DNA of 64,000 nucleotides from Pseudomonas cremoricolorata DSM 17059 = NBRC 16634. GTDB lineage: Bacteria > Pseudomonadota > Gammaproteobacteria > Pseudomonadales > Pseudomonadaceae. This document shows, piece by piece, positions 18,528 through 32,247 of this stretch (positions within the stretch are counted from its first letter, which is position 1; every line of letters starts with the position of its first letter). A program made the position numbers and the translations under genes. The stretch is taken from NCBI RefSeq assembly GCF_000425745.1, contig NZ_AUEA01000001.1:62001-126000 (forward strand), given 5' to 3'. The notes below the pieces were generated by a model. That model was given only the letters and a program-made list of their open reading frames with translations. It ran no database searches and was not told the origin of the DNA.

Positions 18528-19403
18528 TCAACGTTGCAGCGCCCCGCGCAGCCGTGGGGTCAGTTCTTCGAACAGCGTCTGCACCGAGCGCAGGGCGCGG
18601 CAGTCGGGGCGAGTCAGTAGCCAGAGCTGAGTGTCGCACCCCGGCAGCGGCCCGCTCAGGGCCTCGACGCCAGGCAAGGTCGGCACCATGTAGTCGGCCA
18701 GCGCCGCCACGCCCATGCCGCTGGCGACCAACTGCGCCACGGTGGACATCCCGCTGCACTGGTAACGCGGGATCAGCTCGGGGTGATGCTGGTTGCGCCA
18801 GACCACCGTGGGGTGATCGGCCATGGAATCGTCCGGGGTAATCCAGGCCACGTTGTGCACGCCCTGCTGCAGGGCTTCGCGCAGCTCGGGGCGGCCGCAC
18901 AGCACGTAGGAGGTCGAGCCCAGGCAGCGGCCGACCAGATGCTCCGGCGGTGTGTTGGTCAGGCGCAGGGCGATGTCGGCATCGCGCCGGCTGAGGTTGG
19001 CGAAGGTGTTGGAGGTGCCCAGTTCCAGCGACAGCGCAGGATACGCAGGCATGAAGTCTGCCAGCGCCGGCAGCAGCAGGCCGTGCAACACCGCTTCGGT
19101 GCAGGTCAGGCGAACCGTGCCGCTGACCACCTGCTCACCACTGGTCAGGGCGATTCGCGCAGCTTCCAGCGCCAGTTCGGCGCGCTCGGCCTGCTCGGCC
19201 AGGGCCTGCGCGGTATCGGTGGGCAGATAGCCCTTGCGGCTTTTCACGAACAACGCGCTGCCCAGGGCAGATTCGAGCCGGCGAATCGAACGAAACACCG
19301 TGGAAACGTCGACCTTGAGCAGTTCGGCCGCCTTGGCCAGGGAGCGTCCGCGGTCCAGCGCGAGGACCAGCGTCAGGTCGGCATGGGTGATCTGATATTG
19401 CAT
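18528..19403 (-). CDS. LysR family transcriptional regulator
   Basis: 291 residues from the Met at 19403 (MQYQITHADL). An N-terminal winged HTH (RSLAKAAELLKVDVSTVFRSI) is followed by a LysR substrate-binding domain. One hybrid feature: the HTH is a little offset from the usual LysR start. An alternative Met at 19454 would add 17 residues. It lies divergent to the amino-acid permease at 19929, separated by about 525 bases, and could control it; the ligand is not evident. Confidence 0.85.
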   Translation of the reverse strand: MQYQITHADLTLVLALDRGRSLAKAAELLKVDVSTVFRSIRRLESALGSALFVKSRKGYLPTDTAQALAEQAERAELALEAARIALTSGEQVVSGTVRLTCTEAVLHGLLLPALADFMPAYPALSLELGTSNTFANLSRRDADIALRLTNTPPEHLVGRCLGSTSYVLCGRPELREALQQGVHNVAWITPDDSMADHPTVVWRNQHHPELIPRYQCSGMSTVAQLVASGMGVAALADYMVPTLPGVEALSGPLPGCDTQLWLLTRPDCRALRSVQTLFEELTPRLRGALQR

Positions 19404-19928
19404 GGGTGCACGCTCTGCTTGCCAGAATGCCAGTGTCTGTTGCGTGAGGGCCATTTTATAGTGAAACGGCACCCGGGAATCAACGTGCAGGCCACCGGCC
19501 TTTGCCCCATCGATGGGGCCTGAACAATAACAACGCCCGCGTACATCGCCTGCTCCAGGCGTAAGCCGCTGTTTCCAGCATTGCTGCTCCGCCGCACAGG
19601 ATGCACAGCCATGACGCTTCAGCTTTCCACCCGCTTTGCCGCAACCGATCGTTGCCCATGAACGTTGCCACCGCGTACCTCCCATGGCCACTGCGTGACG
19701 GTGACGGCAGCCTTTTGTGCCTGCCCCCTTCAAATCTGCAACGTCGTCATTACAATGGCGCCCCCCGAATCGATACCGAGTACTGGCTGGAGGACATCCG
19801 CCAGAGCCTGTAGCGAACATGACTGGCAGCGGCGAGCGTGCGGTCGTGTCAGCCAGCGTGCAATGAGTCCGAGTAGCCCTTGTATGCAAGGTCTGCGAAA
19901 ACAATATCAATAGCGATGGCAAATACTC
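19404..19928. other. Long intergenic region between LysR and permease genes
   Basis: 525 bases without a credible gene; the frames that cross it have no family content. It holds a perfect 16-bp palindrome (GCCCCATCGATGGGGC, 19504-19519) about 100 bases upstream of the LysR start, which could be an operator or hairpin. It must also contain the permease promoter; the ribosome binding site before 19929 is weak. Confidence 0.5.
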
Positions 19929-21476
19929 ATGAGCGAATACACAGAAGCCGGCCGCCCTCCCGATGGCCTGGCTGAGTCGGCAGCGCCAGGCAAGACCGCC
20001 AGCAAAGGCCTGGCCAAAGGCCGCCTTGGGTTGCTGGCCAGCGTGGTGCTGGGCATTTCCACCATCGCCCCGGTCTACACCCTGACTGGCGCGCTGGGGC
20101 CGACTGTCCGTGAAGTCGGTGCGCACCTGCCGGCGGTGTTCATCGTCGGCTTCCTGCCGATGCTGCTGGTCGCGCTGGGTTACCGCGAGCTGAATGCCGC
20201 CGAACCCGACAGCGGCACCTCGTTCACCTGGTCGGCCCGCGCCTTCGGGCCGATGATCGGTTGGATCGGCGGCTGGGGCCTGGTGGTGGCGACCACCATC
20301 GTGTTGTCCAACCTCGCCGGGGTCGCGGTCGACTTCTTCTACCTGTTCATCGGGCAGATCACCGGCGAGCAGAGCCTTGCCGGGCTGGCCGACAACCTGC
20401 TGATCAACATCACCACCTGTTGCGTGTTCATCGCCCTGGCGGTGTGGATCTGTTGCCGCGGCATGGGCACCACCATGACCGTGCAGTACGCCCTGGTGGC
20501 CTTGCAGCTTTTGGTGTTGATCGGCTTCGCTTTCGCCGCCTTCGGTGAAACTACGGCGCCACCGCCGCTAGCGTTCGATCTGTCGTGGTTCAACCCGTTC
20601 GGGGTCGAGTCGTTCTCGGCCTTCGCCGCCGGGCTGTCATTGTCGATCTTCATCTTCTGGGGCTGGGATGTGTGCCTGACGGTCAGCGAGGAATCCATCG
20701 GCAGCGAGGAGGTCCCGGGCAAGGCTGCGACCTGGACGGTGCTGCTGATTCTCTGTCTGTACTTGCTGACCGGCATCGCCACCCTGCAATTCGCTGGCAT
20801 CAGCGAAGAGGGCCTGGGCCTGGGCAATCCGCGCATTCAGGAAAACGTGTTCGCCCACCTGGCCGGGCCGGTGATGGGGCCACTGGCGATCCTGATGTCG
20901 ATCGCCGTGCTCGCCAGTACCGCAGCCTCACTGCAATCGACCTTCGTTTCGCCAGCGCGCACCCTGCTCGCCATGGGCTATTACGGCGCGGTGCCGCAGC
21001 GTTTTGCCCGGGTCTGCCCGCGCTCGCAGACCCCCCGCTACGCAACCATCTGTGCAGGAATTGCGGCGGCGGTGTTCTACGTCACCATGCGCACCCTCAG
21101 CGAGAACGTGCTGGCCGACACCATCACCGCGCTGGGCATGATGATCTGCTTCTATTACTCGCTGACGGCGTTCGCCTGCGTCTGGTACTTCCGCCATAGC
21201 CTGTTCAGCAGCCTGCGGCATCTGCTGATGCGCGGACTGTGCCCGCTGGTGGGTGGCGTGATTCTTTCGGTGATCTTCGTGCGTACCGCCATCGACAGCG
21301 CCTCGCCGGATTTCGGCAGCGGTTCGCATGTTGGCGGGCTCGGGCTGGTGTTCGTGATCGCCGCGATCATCTCTGTGCTGGGCATCGTGTTGATGGTGCT
21401 GTCACGGCTGCGGGCGCCGGCGTTCTTTCTCGGCGCCACGCTGCAGCAGCAGGCGACCTTGCAACTGCGCGACTAA
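19929..21476 (+). CDS. APC family amino acid permease
   Basis: 515 residues with about 12 hydrophobic segments. The unwound first helix (VVLGISTIAPVYTLTGALGP) and the GYRELNAAEPDSGTSFTW loop of helix 2-3 are typical of amino-acid/polyamine/organocation transporters. It would import an amino acid or amine across the inner membrane. Substrate unknown; in P. putida such a permease near gmk lies next to polyamine-catabolism genes. A hairpin follows the stop, shared with the convergent gmk. Confidence 0.9.
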   Translation: MSEYTEAGRPPDGLAESAAPGKTASKGLAKGRLGLLASVVLGISTIAPVYTLTGALGPTVREVGAHLPAVFIVGFLPMLLVALGYRELNAAEPDSGTSFTWSARAFGPMIGWIGGWGLVVATTIVLSNLAGVAVDFFYLFIGQITGEQSLAGLADNLLINITTCCVFIALAVWICCRGMGTTMTVQYALVALQLLVLIGFAFAAFGETTAPPPLAFDLSWFNPFGVESFSAFAAGLSLSIFIFWGWDVCLTVSEESIGSEEVPGKAATWTVLLILCLYLLTGIATLQFAGISEEGLGLGNPRIQENVFAHLAGPVMGPLAILMSIAVLASTAASLQSTFVSPARTLLAMGYYGAVPQRFARVCPRSQTPRYATICAGIAAAVFYVTMRTLSENVLADTITALGMMICFYYSLTAFACVWYFRHSLFSSLRHLLMRGLCPLVGGVILSVIFVRTAIDSASPDFGSGSHVGGLGLVFVIAAIISVLGIVLMVLSRLRAPAFFLGATLQQQATLQLRD

Positions 21477-21477
21477 G

Positions 21478-21502
21478 AAAAAGGGCCCGTGAACGGGCCC
21501 TT
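21478..21502 (-). terminator. Bidirectional terminator between permease and gmk
   Basis: A 7-bp stem GGGCCCG/CGGGCCC with loop TGAA. On the minus strand it is followed by TTTTT and so fits gmk best; on the plus strand only TT follows. Confidence 0.7.
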
Positions 21503-21505
21503 GCT

Positions 21506-23012
<1,507 letters not shown>

Positions 23013-23189
23013 GGGGACGACCTCGCGAACGGTGATGAGTTGAAGATCAGCCATGCGGCTGCAAGGCGCAGGATTGTAGCGCAGTGCGGCAGCGCCGCCC
23101 AATCCACTCCCCGCGACGATAGGCATGTCCTCGTCGCAGCCCCGGCTTTATACTGCCCGGCAGATTCGAACCCGGTACAGGTATTCCAG

Positions 23190-23912
23190 ATGAAACGTCC
23201 AAGTGGTCGCGCTGCCGACCAACTCCGCTCGATCCGCATCACCCGCAATTACACCAAGCACGCCGAGGGGTCGGTTCTGGTCGAGTTCGGTGACACCAAG
23301 GTCATCTGCACCGTCAGCGTCGAGAACGGTGTGCCGCGCTTCCTCAAGGGGCAAGGCCAGGGCTGGCTGACTGCCGAGTACGGCATGCTGCCGCGCTCGA
23401 CCGGTGAACGTAACCAGCGTGAGGCAAGCCGTGGCAAGCAAGGCGGCCGCACCCTGGAAATCCAGCGCCTGATCGGCCGCTCGCTGCGCGCCGCGCTGGA
23501 CATGAGCAAGCTGGGCGACATCACCCTGTACGTCGACTGCGATGTGATCCAGGCCGATGGCGGCACCCGCACGGCGTCCATCACCGGTGCCATGGTCGCG
23601 CTGGTCGATGCCTTGCGCGTGATCAAGAAGCGCGGCGGCCTGAAGGGCGGTGATCCGCTCAAGCACATGATCGCCGCGGTATCGGTGGGCATGTACAAAG
23701 GCGAAGCGGTACTCGACCTCGACTACCTGGAAGACTCCGCTGCCGAAACCGACCTCAACGTGGTGATGACCAGCGCGGGTGGTTTCATCGAAGTGCAGGG
23801 CACTGCCGAAGGTGCGCCGTTCCAGCCGGAAGACTTCAACGCCATGCTGGCGCTGGCGCAGAAGGGCATGGACGAGATTTTCGAGTTGCAGAAGGCCGCG
23901 CTGGTCGACTGA
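23190..23912 (+). CDS. rph: Ribonuclease PH
   Basis: 240 residues from the ATG at 23190. The N-terminus [13 protein letters not shown] and the phosphate-binding [30 protein letters not shown] segment are standard, including the Arg pair needed for phosphorolysis. It trims tRNA 3' ends using phosphate. Divergent from yicC, convergent with crc, and ended by a clear terminator. Confidence 0.98.
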   Translation: MKRPSGRAADQLRSIRITRNYTKHAEGSVLVEFGDTKVICTVSVENGVPRFLKGQGQGWLTAEYGMLPRSTGERNQREASRGKQGGRTLEIQRLIGRSLRAALDMSKLGDITLYVDCDVIQADGGTRTASITGAMVALVDALRVIKKRGGLKGGDPLKHMIAAVSVGMYKGEAVLDLDYLEDSAAETDLNVVMTSAGGFIEVQGTAEGAPFQPEDFNAMLALAQKGMDEIFELQKAALVD

Positions 23913-23928
23913 CAGCTGGGCAGACACG

Positions 23929-23957
23929 AAAAAGCCGACGTTGAAGTCGGCTTTTTT
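23929..23957 (+). terminator. Bidirectional terminator between rph and crc
   Basis: AAAAAGCCGAC and GTCGGCTTTTTT form an 11-bp stem with a 6-base loop; the flanking A and T runs serve both convergent genes. Confidence 0.9.
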
Positions 23958-23973
23958 GTGTTCGCCAGGGCGC

Positions 23974-24753
23974 TTAGATGGTCAGCGTCCAGTCGTAATC
24001 GACGATCAGCGGCGCGTGTTGCGAGAAGCGCGGCTGGCGTGGCAGACGGGCATTGCGAACGAAGCGGCGCAGGCCGGGGGTCAGCAACTGATAGTCGAAG
24101 CGATAGCCGAGGTTGAGCATTTCGGCTTGTTCGTTATCGGGCCACCAGCTGTACTGATCGCCCTCGCGGCTGACTTCGCGCAGTGCGTCGACATAGCCCA
24201 TGTCGCCAACCACCGAATCGAGCCAGGCACGTTCAGGTGGCAGGAAACCAGGCGATTGCTGACTGTCGCGCCAGTTCTTGATGTCCAGTTTCTGCTGCGC
24301 TACATACAGTGAGCCGCAGTAGATATATTCACGGCGTTTGCGCCGTTGTTTGTCCAGGTACTTGCCGAAGTCGTCCATCAACTTGAACTTCTGGTTCAAG
24401 TCTTCATCGCCGTTCATGCCCGAAGGCAGCAACAGGCTGGCAATACTGACTTTGTCGAAATCTGCTTGCAGGTAACGCCCGTAACGGTCGACCGTCTCGA
24501 AGCCCAGGCCGGTGATGACTGCCTTGGGCTGCATCCGCGAGTAGAGCGCAACGCCACCTTGGGCGGGCACCTCCGCTTCGCAGGCATAAAGGAAATAGCC
24601 ATCGAGCTGGAAAGCTGGGTCATCGAGTTCAAAGGCCGAGGCGCGGGTGTCCTGGAGGCAGATGACGTCGGCATTCTGGGCTTGAAGCCAGCTGAGCAAT
24701 CCACGCTCGGCCGCTGCCTGAATGCCATTGACGTTCACACTGATGATCCGCAT
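23974..24753 (-). CDS. crc: Catabolite repression control protein Crc
   Basis: 259 residues from the Met at 24753 (MRIISVNVNGIQAA). It is of the exonuclease III/endonuclease-phosphatase fold, and the sequence closely follows Pseudomonas Crc, for example ADVICLQDTRASAFELDDP and IYCGSLYVAQQKLDIKNWRD. Crc works with Hfq to repress translation of catabolic mRNAs; the nuclease-like active site is not used for cleavage. It is divergent from pyrE, as is usual in Pseudomonas. Confidence 0.97.
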   Translation of the reverse strand: MRIISVNVNGIQAAAERGLLSWLQAQNADVICLQDTRASAFELDDPAFQLDGYFLYACEAEVPAQGGVALYSRMQPKAVITGLGFETVDRYGRYLQADFDKVSIASLLLPSGMNGDEDLNQKFKLMDDFGKYLDKQRRKRREYIYCGSLYVAQQKLDIKNWRDSQQSPGFLPPERAWLDSVVGDMGYVDALREVSREGDQYSWWPDNEQAEMLNLGYRFDYQLLTPGLRRFVRNARLPRQPRFSQHAPLIVDYDWTLTI

Positions 24754-24833
24754 AAATGGCCCCAAAAATCTCGTGCGTGTATGATACCCGAGCTCAACTC
24801 ATTTAGCTAAATCCGTGGTATTCGGGACTTTAC

Positions 24834-25475
24834 ATGCAGCCGTATCAGCGTGACTTCATTCGTTTTGCCATCGACCGCGGCGTTCTGCGCTTCGGTGAGT
24901 TCACGTTGAAATCGGGGCGTACCAGCCCTTATTTCTTCAATGCCGGCCTGTTCAATACCGGCTCGGCGCTGGCGCAACTGGGTCGCTGCTATGCCGCGGC
25001 CATTGTCGACAGCAAGATCCCCTTCGATGTGTTGTTCGGCCCTGCCTACAAAGGTATTCCGCTGGCTGCTGCCACGGCGGTCGCCCTGGCCGAACAGCAT
25101 CAGCTCGACATGCCCTGGTGCTTCAATCGCAAGGAAGCCAAGGCCCACGGCGAAGGCGGTAGCCTGGTTGGCGCGCCACTGGCCGGTGAGGTGCTGATCA
25201 TCGATGACGTGATCACCGCCGGTACAGCCATTCGTGAAGTGATGCAGATCATCGAGGCGCAGCAGGCCAAGGCGGCCGGCGTGTTGATCGCGCTGAACCG
25301 CGAAGAGCGTGGCAATGGCGAGCTGTCCGCCATCCAGGAAGTCGAGCGCGACTTCGCCATTCCGGTGGTCAGCATCGTTTCGCTGACCCAAGTGCTGGAA
25401 TTCCTCGCCGACGACCCGCAACTCAAGCAGCATCTTCCCGCCGTCGAAGCCTACCGGGCGCAGTACGGTATTTGA
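24834..25475 (+). CDS. pyrE: Orotate phosphoribosyltransferase
   Basis: 213 residues. The PRPP-binding motif [13 protein letters not shown] is intact, and the GAYKGIPLA-type loop appears as [17 protein letters not shown]. The flexible loop [13 protein letters not shown] carries the catalytic Lys. It converts orotate and PRPP to OMP in pyrimidine synthesis. It is transcribed away from crc and ends before a REP-like hairpin region. Confidence 0.98.
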   Translation: MQPYQRDFIRFAIDRGVLRFGEFTLKSGRTSPYFFNAGLFNTGSALAQLGRCYAAAIVDSKIPFDVLFGPAYKGIPLAAATAVALAEQHQLDMPWCFNRKEAKAHGEGGSLVGAPLAGEVLIIDDVITAGTAIREVMQIIEAQQAKAAGVLIALNREERGNGELSAIQEVERDFAIPVVSIVSLTQVLEFLADDPQLKQHLPAVEAYRAQYGI

Positions 25476-25489
25476 TCGCGTGAACTGGG

Positions 25490-25563
25490 CCGGCGCGGCC
25501 GGCCATCGCGGCTAAACCGGAGCGCCGACCGGCCGCTCCTACGCGGTCGTGTATAGGAGCGGC
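25490..25563. repeat. REP-like imperfect palindromic element
   Basis: GC-rich palindromic sequence between the convergent pyrE and DUF799 genes. It contains a GGCCGGCGCGGCCGGCC block and a 10-bp stem GCCGCTCCTA (25532-25541) / TAGGAGCGGC (25554-25563). The CCGCTCCTA and GGAGCGG words resemble the extragenic palindromes common in P. putida genomes. It may also act as a terminator, since TTT follows the plus-strand stem. Confidence 0.55.
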
Positions 25564-25569
25564 TTTGCC

Positions 25570-26229
25570 TCAGTCGGTGCCGTACTTCGGTGAACGTGGT
25601 CCGTAGAGGATGCCGCCGTTGGGGTAGGGCGTCAGCAGGCGGGCGCTGGTGATTCCGGCGATCGGGTAGCCGGCGTCGTCCTGGGCACTGCTGATGATCT
25701 GGTTCAGCGCCGCGACCACCAGCATGCCGATCAAGCCACCCTGGTTCTGCTGGTTTTCCTGGCTCGAGGCCGTGGCACTGCCGGTCCACAGAGTGCTGCC
25801 GGTCTTCAGGTCGACCAGCTTGGCGCTGGCGGTGACGATGGTCGCACTGGCGAGGACCATGTAGCGGGTGCCGTAATCGCTGACGGTCACGTACAGCCCG
25901 GCATCCGCGCCGAAAATCTCGCGCAGCTTCTGTGGCGGCAACTGATGGATGTCCTCGGGCTGGGTCAGGCCGTTCTGGTTGAACGTCTGTGCCACCAAGG
26001 CCACCGGCATCACGTAGTAGCCCGCCTCGGCCAGCGGATAGGTGACCTGCGAGAGCATGCTGTAGGTCGCCTTCACATCCGGCGACTGGTTCAGCGGCGG
26101 CATGATCAGAATCGACTTGGGCCGCGCTTGCTTGTACGCCGAATAGTCCACCGTCTGGCGCTCGGCGCAGCCGCTGAACAGGGCCACGATGCAGGCACCC
26201 AGTACCAGTTGAGTCAGTCGCTTGATCAT
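25570..26229 (-). CDS. DUF799 (GNA1162-like) lipoprotein
   Basis: 219 residues. Signal peptide with lipobox VALFSGC (Cys at 21). The mature protein matches the DUF799/GNA1162 family: KSILIMPPLNQSPDVKATYS, GADAGLYVTVSDYGTRY and the closing TPYPNGGILYGPRSPKYGTD. This family is found with CsgG-like and DUF4810 lipoproteins, as here, and is thought to form an envelope-located complex of unknown role. Its start overlaps the stop of the upstream DUF4810 gene by 4 bases. Confidence 0.88.
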   Translation of the reverse strand: MIKRLTQLVLGACIVALFSGCAERQTVDYSAYKQARPKSILIMPPLNQSPDVKATYSMLSQVTYPLAEAGYYVMPVALVAQTFNQNGLTQPEDIHQLPPQKLREIFGADAGLYVTVSDYGTRYMVLASATIVTASAKLVDLKTGSTLWTGSATASSQENQQNQGGLIGMLVVAALNQIISSAQDDAGYPIAGITSARLLTPYPNGGILYGPRSPKYGTD

Positions 26230-26594
26230 CGTTTGGCTCCTTGCCCGGCGTTGCTCAGCAGAAAGTCCATGTAGGCGGCTGATTCAGGGAACAGCGCCTT
26301 CTCGGTGTTGAACTGCTGAACCATCTGGTCGTCACGACCCAGCTCCGAATACAGCAGGCCCAGCTGGGCATGGTAGCCCGGCGGTACGGCGCCATTCTTC
26401 GCCTTGATCTTCTCCAGGTCGCGCTCCAGGGCGATGGCCTGTTCTTCCTTGGACTGGCCATTGAAGTACTCATAGACCTGCGGCTGGTAACTTTCCCACT
26501 GATACAGCGGCTTGGGCATGTTGCAGCCGGCCAGCAGCAGACTGCCCAGCAGCAGCCCGGCGCCAGTGCGCCAGGCCGGTAGGGTAATGCTCAT
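26226..26594 (-). CDS. DUF4810 lipoprotein
   Basis: 122 residues from the Met at 26594. Lipobox LLLAGC near residue 20, followed by the DUF4810 signature CNMPKPLYQWESYQ and a helical TPR-like stretch (GYHAQLGLLYSELGRDDQMVQ). Middle gene of a three-lipoprotein operon with the CsgG-like gene upstream and DUF799 downstream. A structural partner role is inferred from the conserved trio. Confidence 0.88.
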   Translation of the reverse strand: MSITLPAWRTGAGLLLGSLLLAGCNMPKPLYQWESYQPQVYEYFNGQSKEEQAIALERDLEKIKAKNGAVPPGYHAQLGLLYSELGRDDQMVQQFNTEKALFPESAAYMDFLLSNAGQGAKR

Positions 26595-26623
26595 CGAAAC
26601 TGTTTCCTTGTCGTGCGGGCCGA

Positions 26624-27304
26624 TTATTTGGCCTGGGGATTCCATTGCCCGTTGTCTACGGCGTTGACCAGTTTGTTGACCGCTTCGCGCATGGCCAGGT
26701 CAAGCACCTTGCCGTTGAGTGTGGAGTCGTAGCTGGCAGTGCCGCCGAAGCCGACGATCTCGCGATTGGACAGGGCGTACTCACCGGCGCCCTGGGTCGA
26801 ATAGACCACTTCCGAGGTGCTGATGTTGACGATGTTCAACGCCACCTTGGCGTAGGCGATCTGCGTCTTGCCGCGGCCGAGGATGCCGAACAGTTGGTGA
26901 TCGCCGACTTCCTTGCGGCCGAACTCGGTGACGTCGCCGGTCACCACGTAGTCGGCACCGCGCAGGCGCTGGGCCTGACCCTTGATCGCCGCTTCCTGCT
27001 GGATTTCGCTCATGTTGTCGCGGTCCAGCACGCTGAAACGGTTGGTCTGCTGCAGGTGGGTGATGAGGATGGTCTTGGCCTGGCCGCCGAGGCGGTCGAC
27101 GCCATCGGAGAAGATGCCGCGCATGTAGCTGGAGCGGTTGTCGAACTTGCCGACGGCAATCGGCGAGCGCTGGCCGGTGTAGGGGCGGTTGACGCTTTCG
27201 ACCTGTTGCACGGCAACGGCTCTAGAGGTTTCAGTGGCGCAGCCAGCGAGTGACCCGAAAGCGATGGCGGCAGCCAGCACGAGTCCATGTGATGCGTATT
27301 TCAC
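26624..27304 (-). CDS. CsgG-like lipoprotein
   Basis: 226 residues. Lipobox LAGC (Cys at about 22). The CsgG/LpoB-type fold is visible in the PIAVGKFDNRSSYMRGIF strand-loop, the LITHLQQTNRFSVLDRDNM helix and the GADYVVTGDVTEFG strand. True CsgG forms the curli outer-membrane pore, but no csg genes are present, so a curli role is unlikely. First gene of the three-lipoprotein operon. Confidence 0.88.
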   Translation of the reverse strand: MKYASHGLVLAAAIAFGSLAGCATETSRAVAVQQVESVNRPYTGQRSPIAVGKFDNRSSYMRGIFSDGVDRLGGQAKTILITHLQQTNRFSVLDRDNMSEIQQEAAIKGQAQRLRGADYVVTGDVTEFGRKEVGDHQLFGILGRGKTQIAYAKVALNIVNISTSEVVYSTQGAGEYALSNREIVGFGGTASYDSTLNGKVLDLAMREAVNKLVNAVDNGQWNPQAK

Positions 27305-27362
27305 GCGGTTTCTCCAGAAGGGATAGGAACGAATGGGGCGGCAGGTGCCGCCCCCAGGTGAA

Positions 27363-29695
<2,333 letters not shown>

Positions 29696-29762
29696 GCAAG
29701 GTGCCTCTGGGTCTGGAGAGGTGCCCAACCTGTGGGTCACAGTAGTTCTTGGCGTTAAAGGT

Positions 29763-30218
29763 TCACTGGCTGCCGGAGTGACCGAAGCCACCTTCGCCAC
29801 GCTGCGAGGCGTCGAAGTGCTCGACGATCTCGAACTGCGCCTGCACCACCGGCACCAGCACCAACTGCGCGATGCGCTCGCCTACGGTGATGGTGAACGA
29901 CGTGCTGCCACGGTTCCAGCACGACACCATCAACTCGCCCTGGTAATCGGAGTCGATCAACCCGACCAGGTTGCCAAGCACGATGCCGTGCTTATGCCCC
30001 AGGCCTGAGCGCGGCAAGATCAGCGCCGCCAGCCCCGGGTCGGCGACATGGATCGACAGGCCAGTGGGAATCAGCACGGTCTGGCCCGGTTCGAGCACGG
30101 TGTCGTGTTGCAGCAGGGCGCGCAGGTCGAGGCCTGCCGAGCCTGGGGTGGCGTACTGCGGGAGGGGGAATTGGCTGCCCAGACGAGGGTCGAGGATCTT
30201 GGCTTGAAGAGCGTGCAT
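29763..30218 (-). CDS. dut: Deoxyuridine 5'-triphosphatase
   Basis: 151 residues with all five dUTPase motifs recognisable: [41 protein letters not shown] and the C-terminal [10 protein letters not shown] arm. It hydrolyses dUTP to dUMP, keeping uracil out of DNA and feeding thymidylate synthesis. It lies 5 bases downstream of coaBC, consistent with co-transcription. Confidence 0.98.
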   Translation of the reverse strand: MHALQAKILDPRLGSQFPLPQYATPGSAGLDLRALLQHDTVLEPGQTVLIPTGLSIHVADPGLAALILPRSGLGHKHGIVLGNLVGLIDSDYQGELMVSCWNRGSTSFTITVGERIAQLVLVPVVQAQFEIVEHFDASQRGEGGFGHSGSQ

Positions 30219-30223
30219 CTGAC

Positions 30224-31435
30224 TTATTGAACCTGATTGAGACGTTCGGCGATGAAGCTGACCAGTTGCCGGGCGATCTTGCCCTTGCTGGTCTGCGCGA
30301 AGAGGGTTTGCTGCTGCTGGCGGTCGATCACCGTCAAGGCGTTTTCCTCGCTGTTGAAGCCAATGCTGGGGTTGGCCACGTCATTGGCGACGATCAGGTC
30401 GAGGTTCTTGTCCTTGAGCTTGCGCGTGGCGTAGTCGAGCAGGTGCTCGGTTTCGGCGGCGAAGCCCACGCTGAACGGACGGTCGTGACGGCCAGCGAGG
30501 GTGGCAAGGATATCCGGATTGCGCACCATCTGCAGCAGCATGCCGTCACCGGTCGTGGGATCTTTCTTCAGCTTCTGCGAGGCAACGACTTCTGGGCGGT
30601 AGTCTGCAACCGCCGCCGAGGCGATCAACAGATCACAGGGCATGGCCGCTTCGCAGGCGGCGAGCATGTCTCGCGCGCTGACCACGTCGATTCGCGTCAC
30701 CCGGTCGGGCGTTGGCAAGTGCACCGGGCCGGTCACGAGGGTCACCCGAGCCCCGGCCTCGGCGGCCGCTTCGGCCAGGGCGAAGCCCATCTTCCCGGAG
30801 CTATGATTGGTGATGTAGCGCACCGGATCGATGTTTTCCTGGGTCGGACCTGCGGTGATCAGCACGTGCTTGCCGGTCAGCGACTGGCGCTTGAAGCTCT
30901 CGGCCGCGCACCAGGCCAGGTCGCTGGCTTCGAGCATGCGGCCCAGGCCGACGTCGCCGCAGGCCTGGCTGCCCGAGGCCGGGCCGAATACCTGAATACC
31001 GCGCTGTTGCAGCAGTTGCAGGTTGGCCTGGGTGGCCGGGTCGCGCCACATGGCCTGGTTCATCGCTGGCGCGACGGCGACAGTGGCATCGGTCGCCAAC
31101 ACCAGGGTGGTCAGCAGATCATCGGCCATGCCCTGGGCCAGGCGTGCCATGAGGTCGGCGGTGGCCGGGGCGATGAGCACCAGGTCGGCCCATTTGGCCA
31201 GTTCGATATGGCCCATGGCGGCTTCGGCGGCCGGGTCGAGCAGATCCAGGTGTACCGGGTGTCCGGACAGCGCCTGCAAGGTCAGCGGGGTGATGAACTC
31301 GGCACCGCCACGGGTCATGACGACGCGCACCTGCGCGCCATGTTCCAGGAGCCGGCGAATCAGCTCGGCGCTTTTGTAGGCGGCAATACCGCCTCCTACG
31401 CCGAGCACGATGCGCTTGCGATACAGCCGCTGCAT
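30224..31435 (-). CDS. coaBC: Bifunctional phosphopantothenoylcysteine decarboxylase / phosphopantothenate-cysteine ligase
   Basis: 403 residues from the Met at 31435. The N-terminal CoaC flavoprotein domain has [18 protein letters not shown] and APAMNQAMW; the C-terminal CoaB domain has [25 protein letters not shown] and KLKKDP. It makes 4'-phosphopantetheine from phosphopantothenate and cysteine in CoA synthesis. Divergent from radC. Confidence 0.97.
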   Translation of the reverse strand: MQRLYRKRIVLGVGGGIAAYKSAELIRRLLEHGAQVRVVMTRGGAEFITPLTLQALSGHPVHLDLLDPAAEAAMGHIELAKWADLVLIAPATADLMARLAQGMADDLLTTLVLATDATVAVAPAMNQAMWRDPATQANLQLLQQRGIQVFGPASGSQACGDVGLGRMLEASDLAWCAAESFKRQSLTGKHVLITAGPTQENIDPVRYITNHSSGKMGFALAEAAAEAGARVTLVTGPVHLPTPDRVTRIDVVSARDMLAACEAAMPCDLLIASAAVADYRPEVVASQKLKKDPTTGDGMLLQMVRNPDILATLAGRHDRPFSVGFAAETEHLLDYATRKLKDKNLDLIVANDVANPSIGFNSEENALTVIDRQQQQTLFAQTSKGKIARQLVSFIAERLNQVQ

Positions 31436-31560
31436 AGAAAGGCCTTTTTCCAGAGAGAGCGTGCGGCGACGAACCTGCCTGCGGCGGATCGTCGCATCTA
31501 CGGGACGAACTAGGTTAACACAGCGCCCAAATGCGCCGCAGTACCACACAAGGAGCGTCG

Positions 31561-32241
31561 ATGAACATCAGGGAATGGCCTTTGGCCGAACGGCCACGGG
31601 AAAAGTTGCTCGAGCAAGGTGCTGCCGGCCTGTCGGATGCCGAGCTGTTGGCCGTGTTGCTCGGCTCGGGCGTGCGCGGGCGTAACGTGGTCGATCTGGC
31701 CCGCGGGCTGCTTGCCCGCTTCGGTGGTCTGCGGCAGGTGCTGGAGGCCGACAAGGCGACGTTTCTCGGCGAAGCGGGGCTGGGGCCGGTGCGTTATGCG
31801 CAGTTGCAGGCCCTGTTGGAAATCGGCAGGCGTCATCTGGCCGAGTCCATCGCCCGCGAGCCGGCGCTGGAGTCGCCGCAGCAGGTCAGGCGTTACCTGA
31901 AGGCAATGATGCGCCATGAAGCCAGCGAGGTCTTCGCCTGCCTGTTCCTGGACAGCCGGCATCGGCCGCTGGCCTTCGAAGTGCTGTTTCGCGGCACCAT
32001 CGACCGTGCCAGTGTGTTCCCGCGCGAAGTGGTGCGACGGGCACTGGCGCGCAACGCCGCTGCGGCGATCCTGTGTCATAACCATCCTTCAGGGGTGTGT
32101 GAGCCCAGTCCCGACGACCTGCACCTGACCCTTACCCTCAAGACCGCGCTGAAGCTGGTGGACGTGCGCGTGCTCGATCACATCATCGTCGGCGACGGCG
32201 AGCCGTTGTCGATGGTCGAGCACGGTTGGTTCAGCGCCTGA
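31561..32241 (+). CDS. radC: RadC family JAB domain protein
   Basis: 226 residues, with AAGGAG seven bases before the ATG at 31561. N-terminal helix-hairpin-helix region ([14 protein letters not shown]) and C-terminal RadC/JAMM domain with the metal-binding HNHPSG followed by the downstream Asp. Once linked to DNA repair, RadC's role is uncertain. Divergent from coaBC, the usual position. Confidence 0.95.
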   Translation: MNIREWPLAERPREKLLEQGAAGLSDAELLAVLLGSGVRGRNVVDLARGLLARFGGLRQVLEADKATFLGEAGLGPVRYAQLQALLEIGRRHLAESIAREPALESPQQVRRYLKAMMRHEASEVFACLFLDSRHRPLAFEVLFRGTIDRASVFPREVVRRALARNAAAAILCHNHPSGVCEPSPDDLHLTLTLKTALKLVDVRVLDHIIVGDGEPLSMVEHGWFSA

Positions 32242-32247
32242 GGCCGA

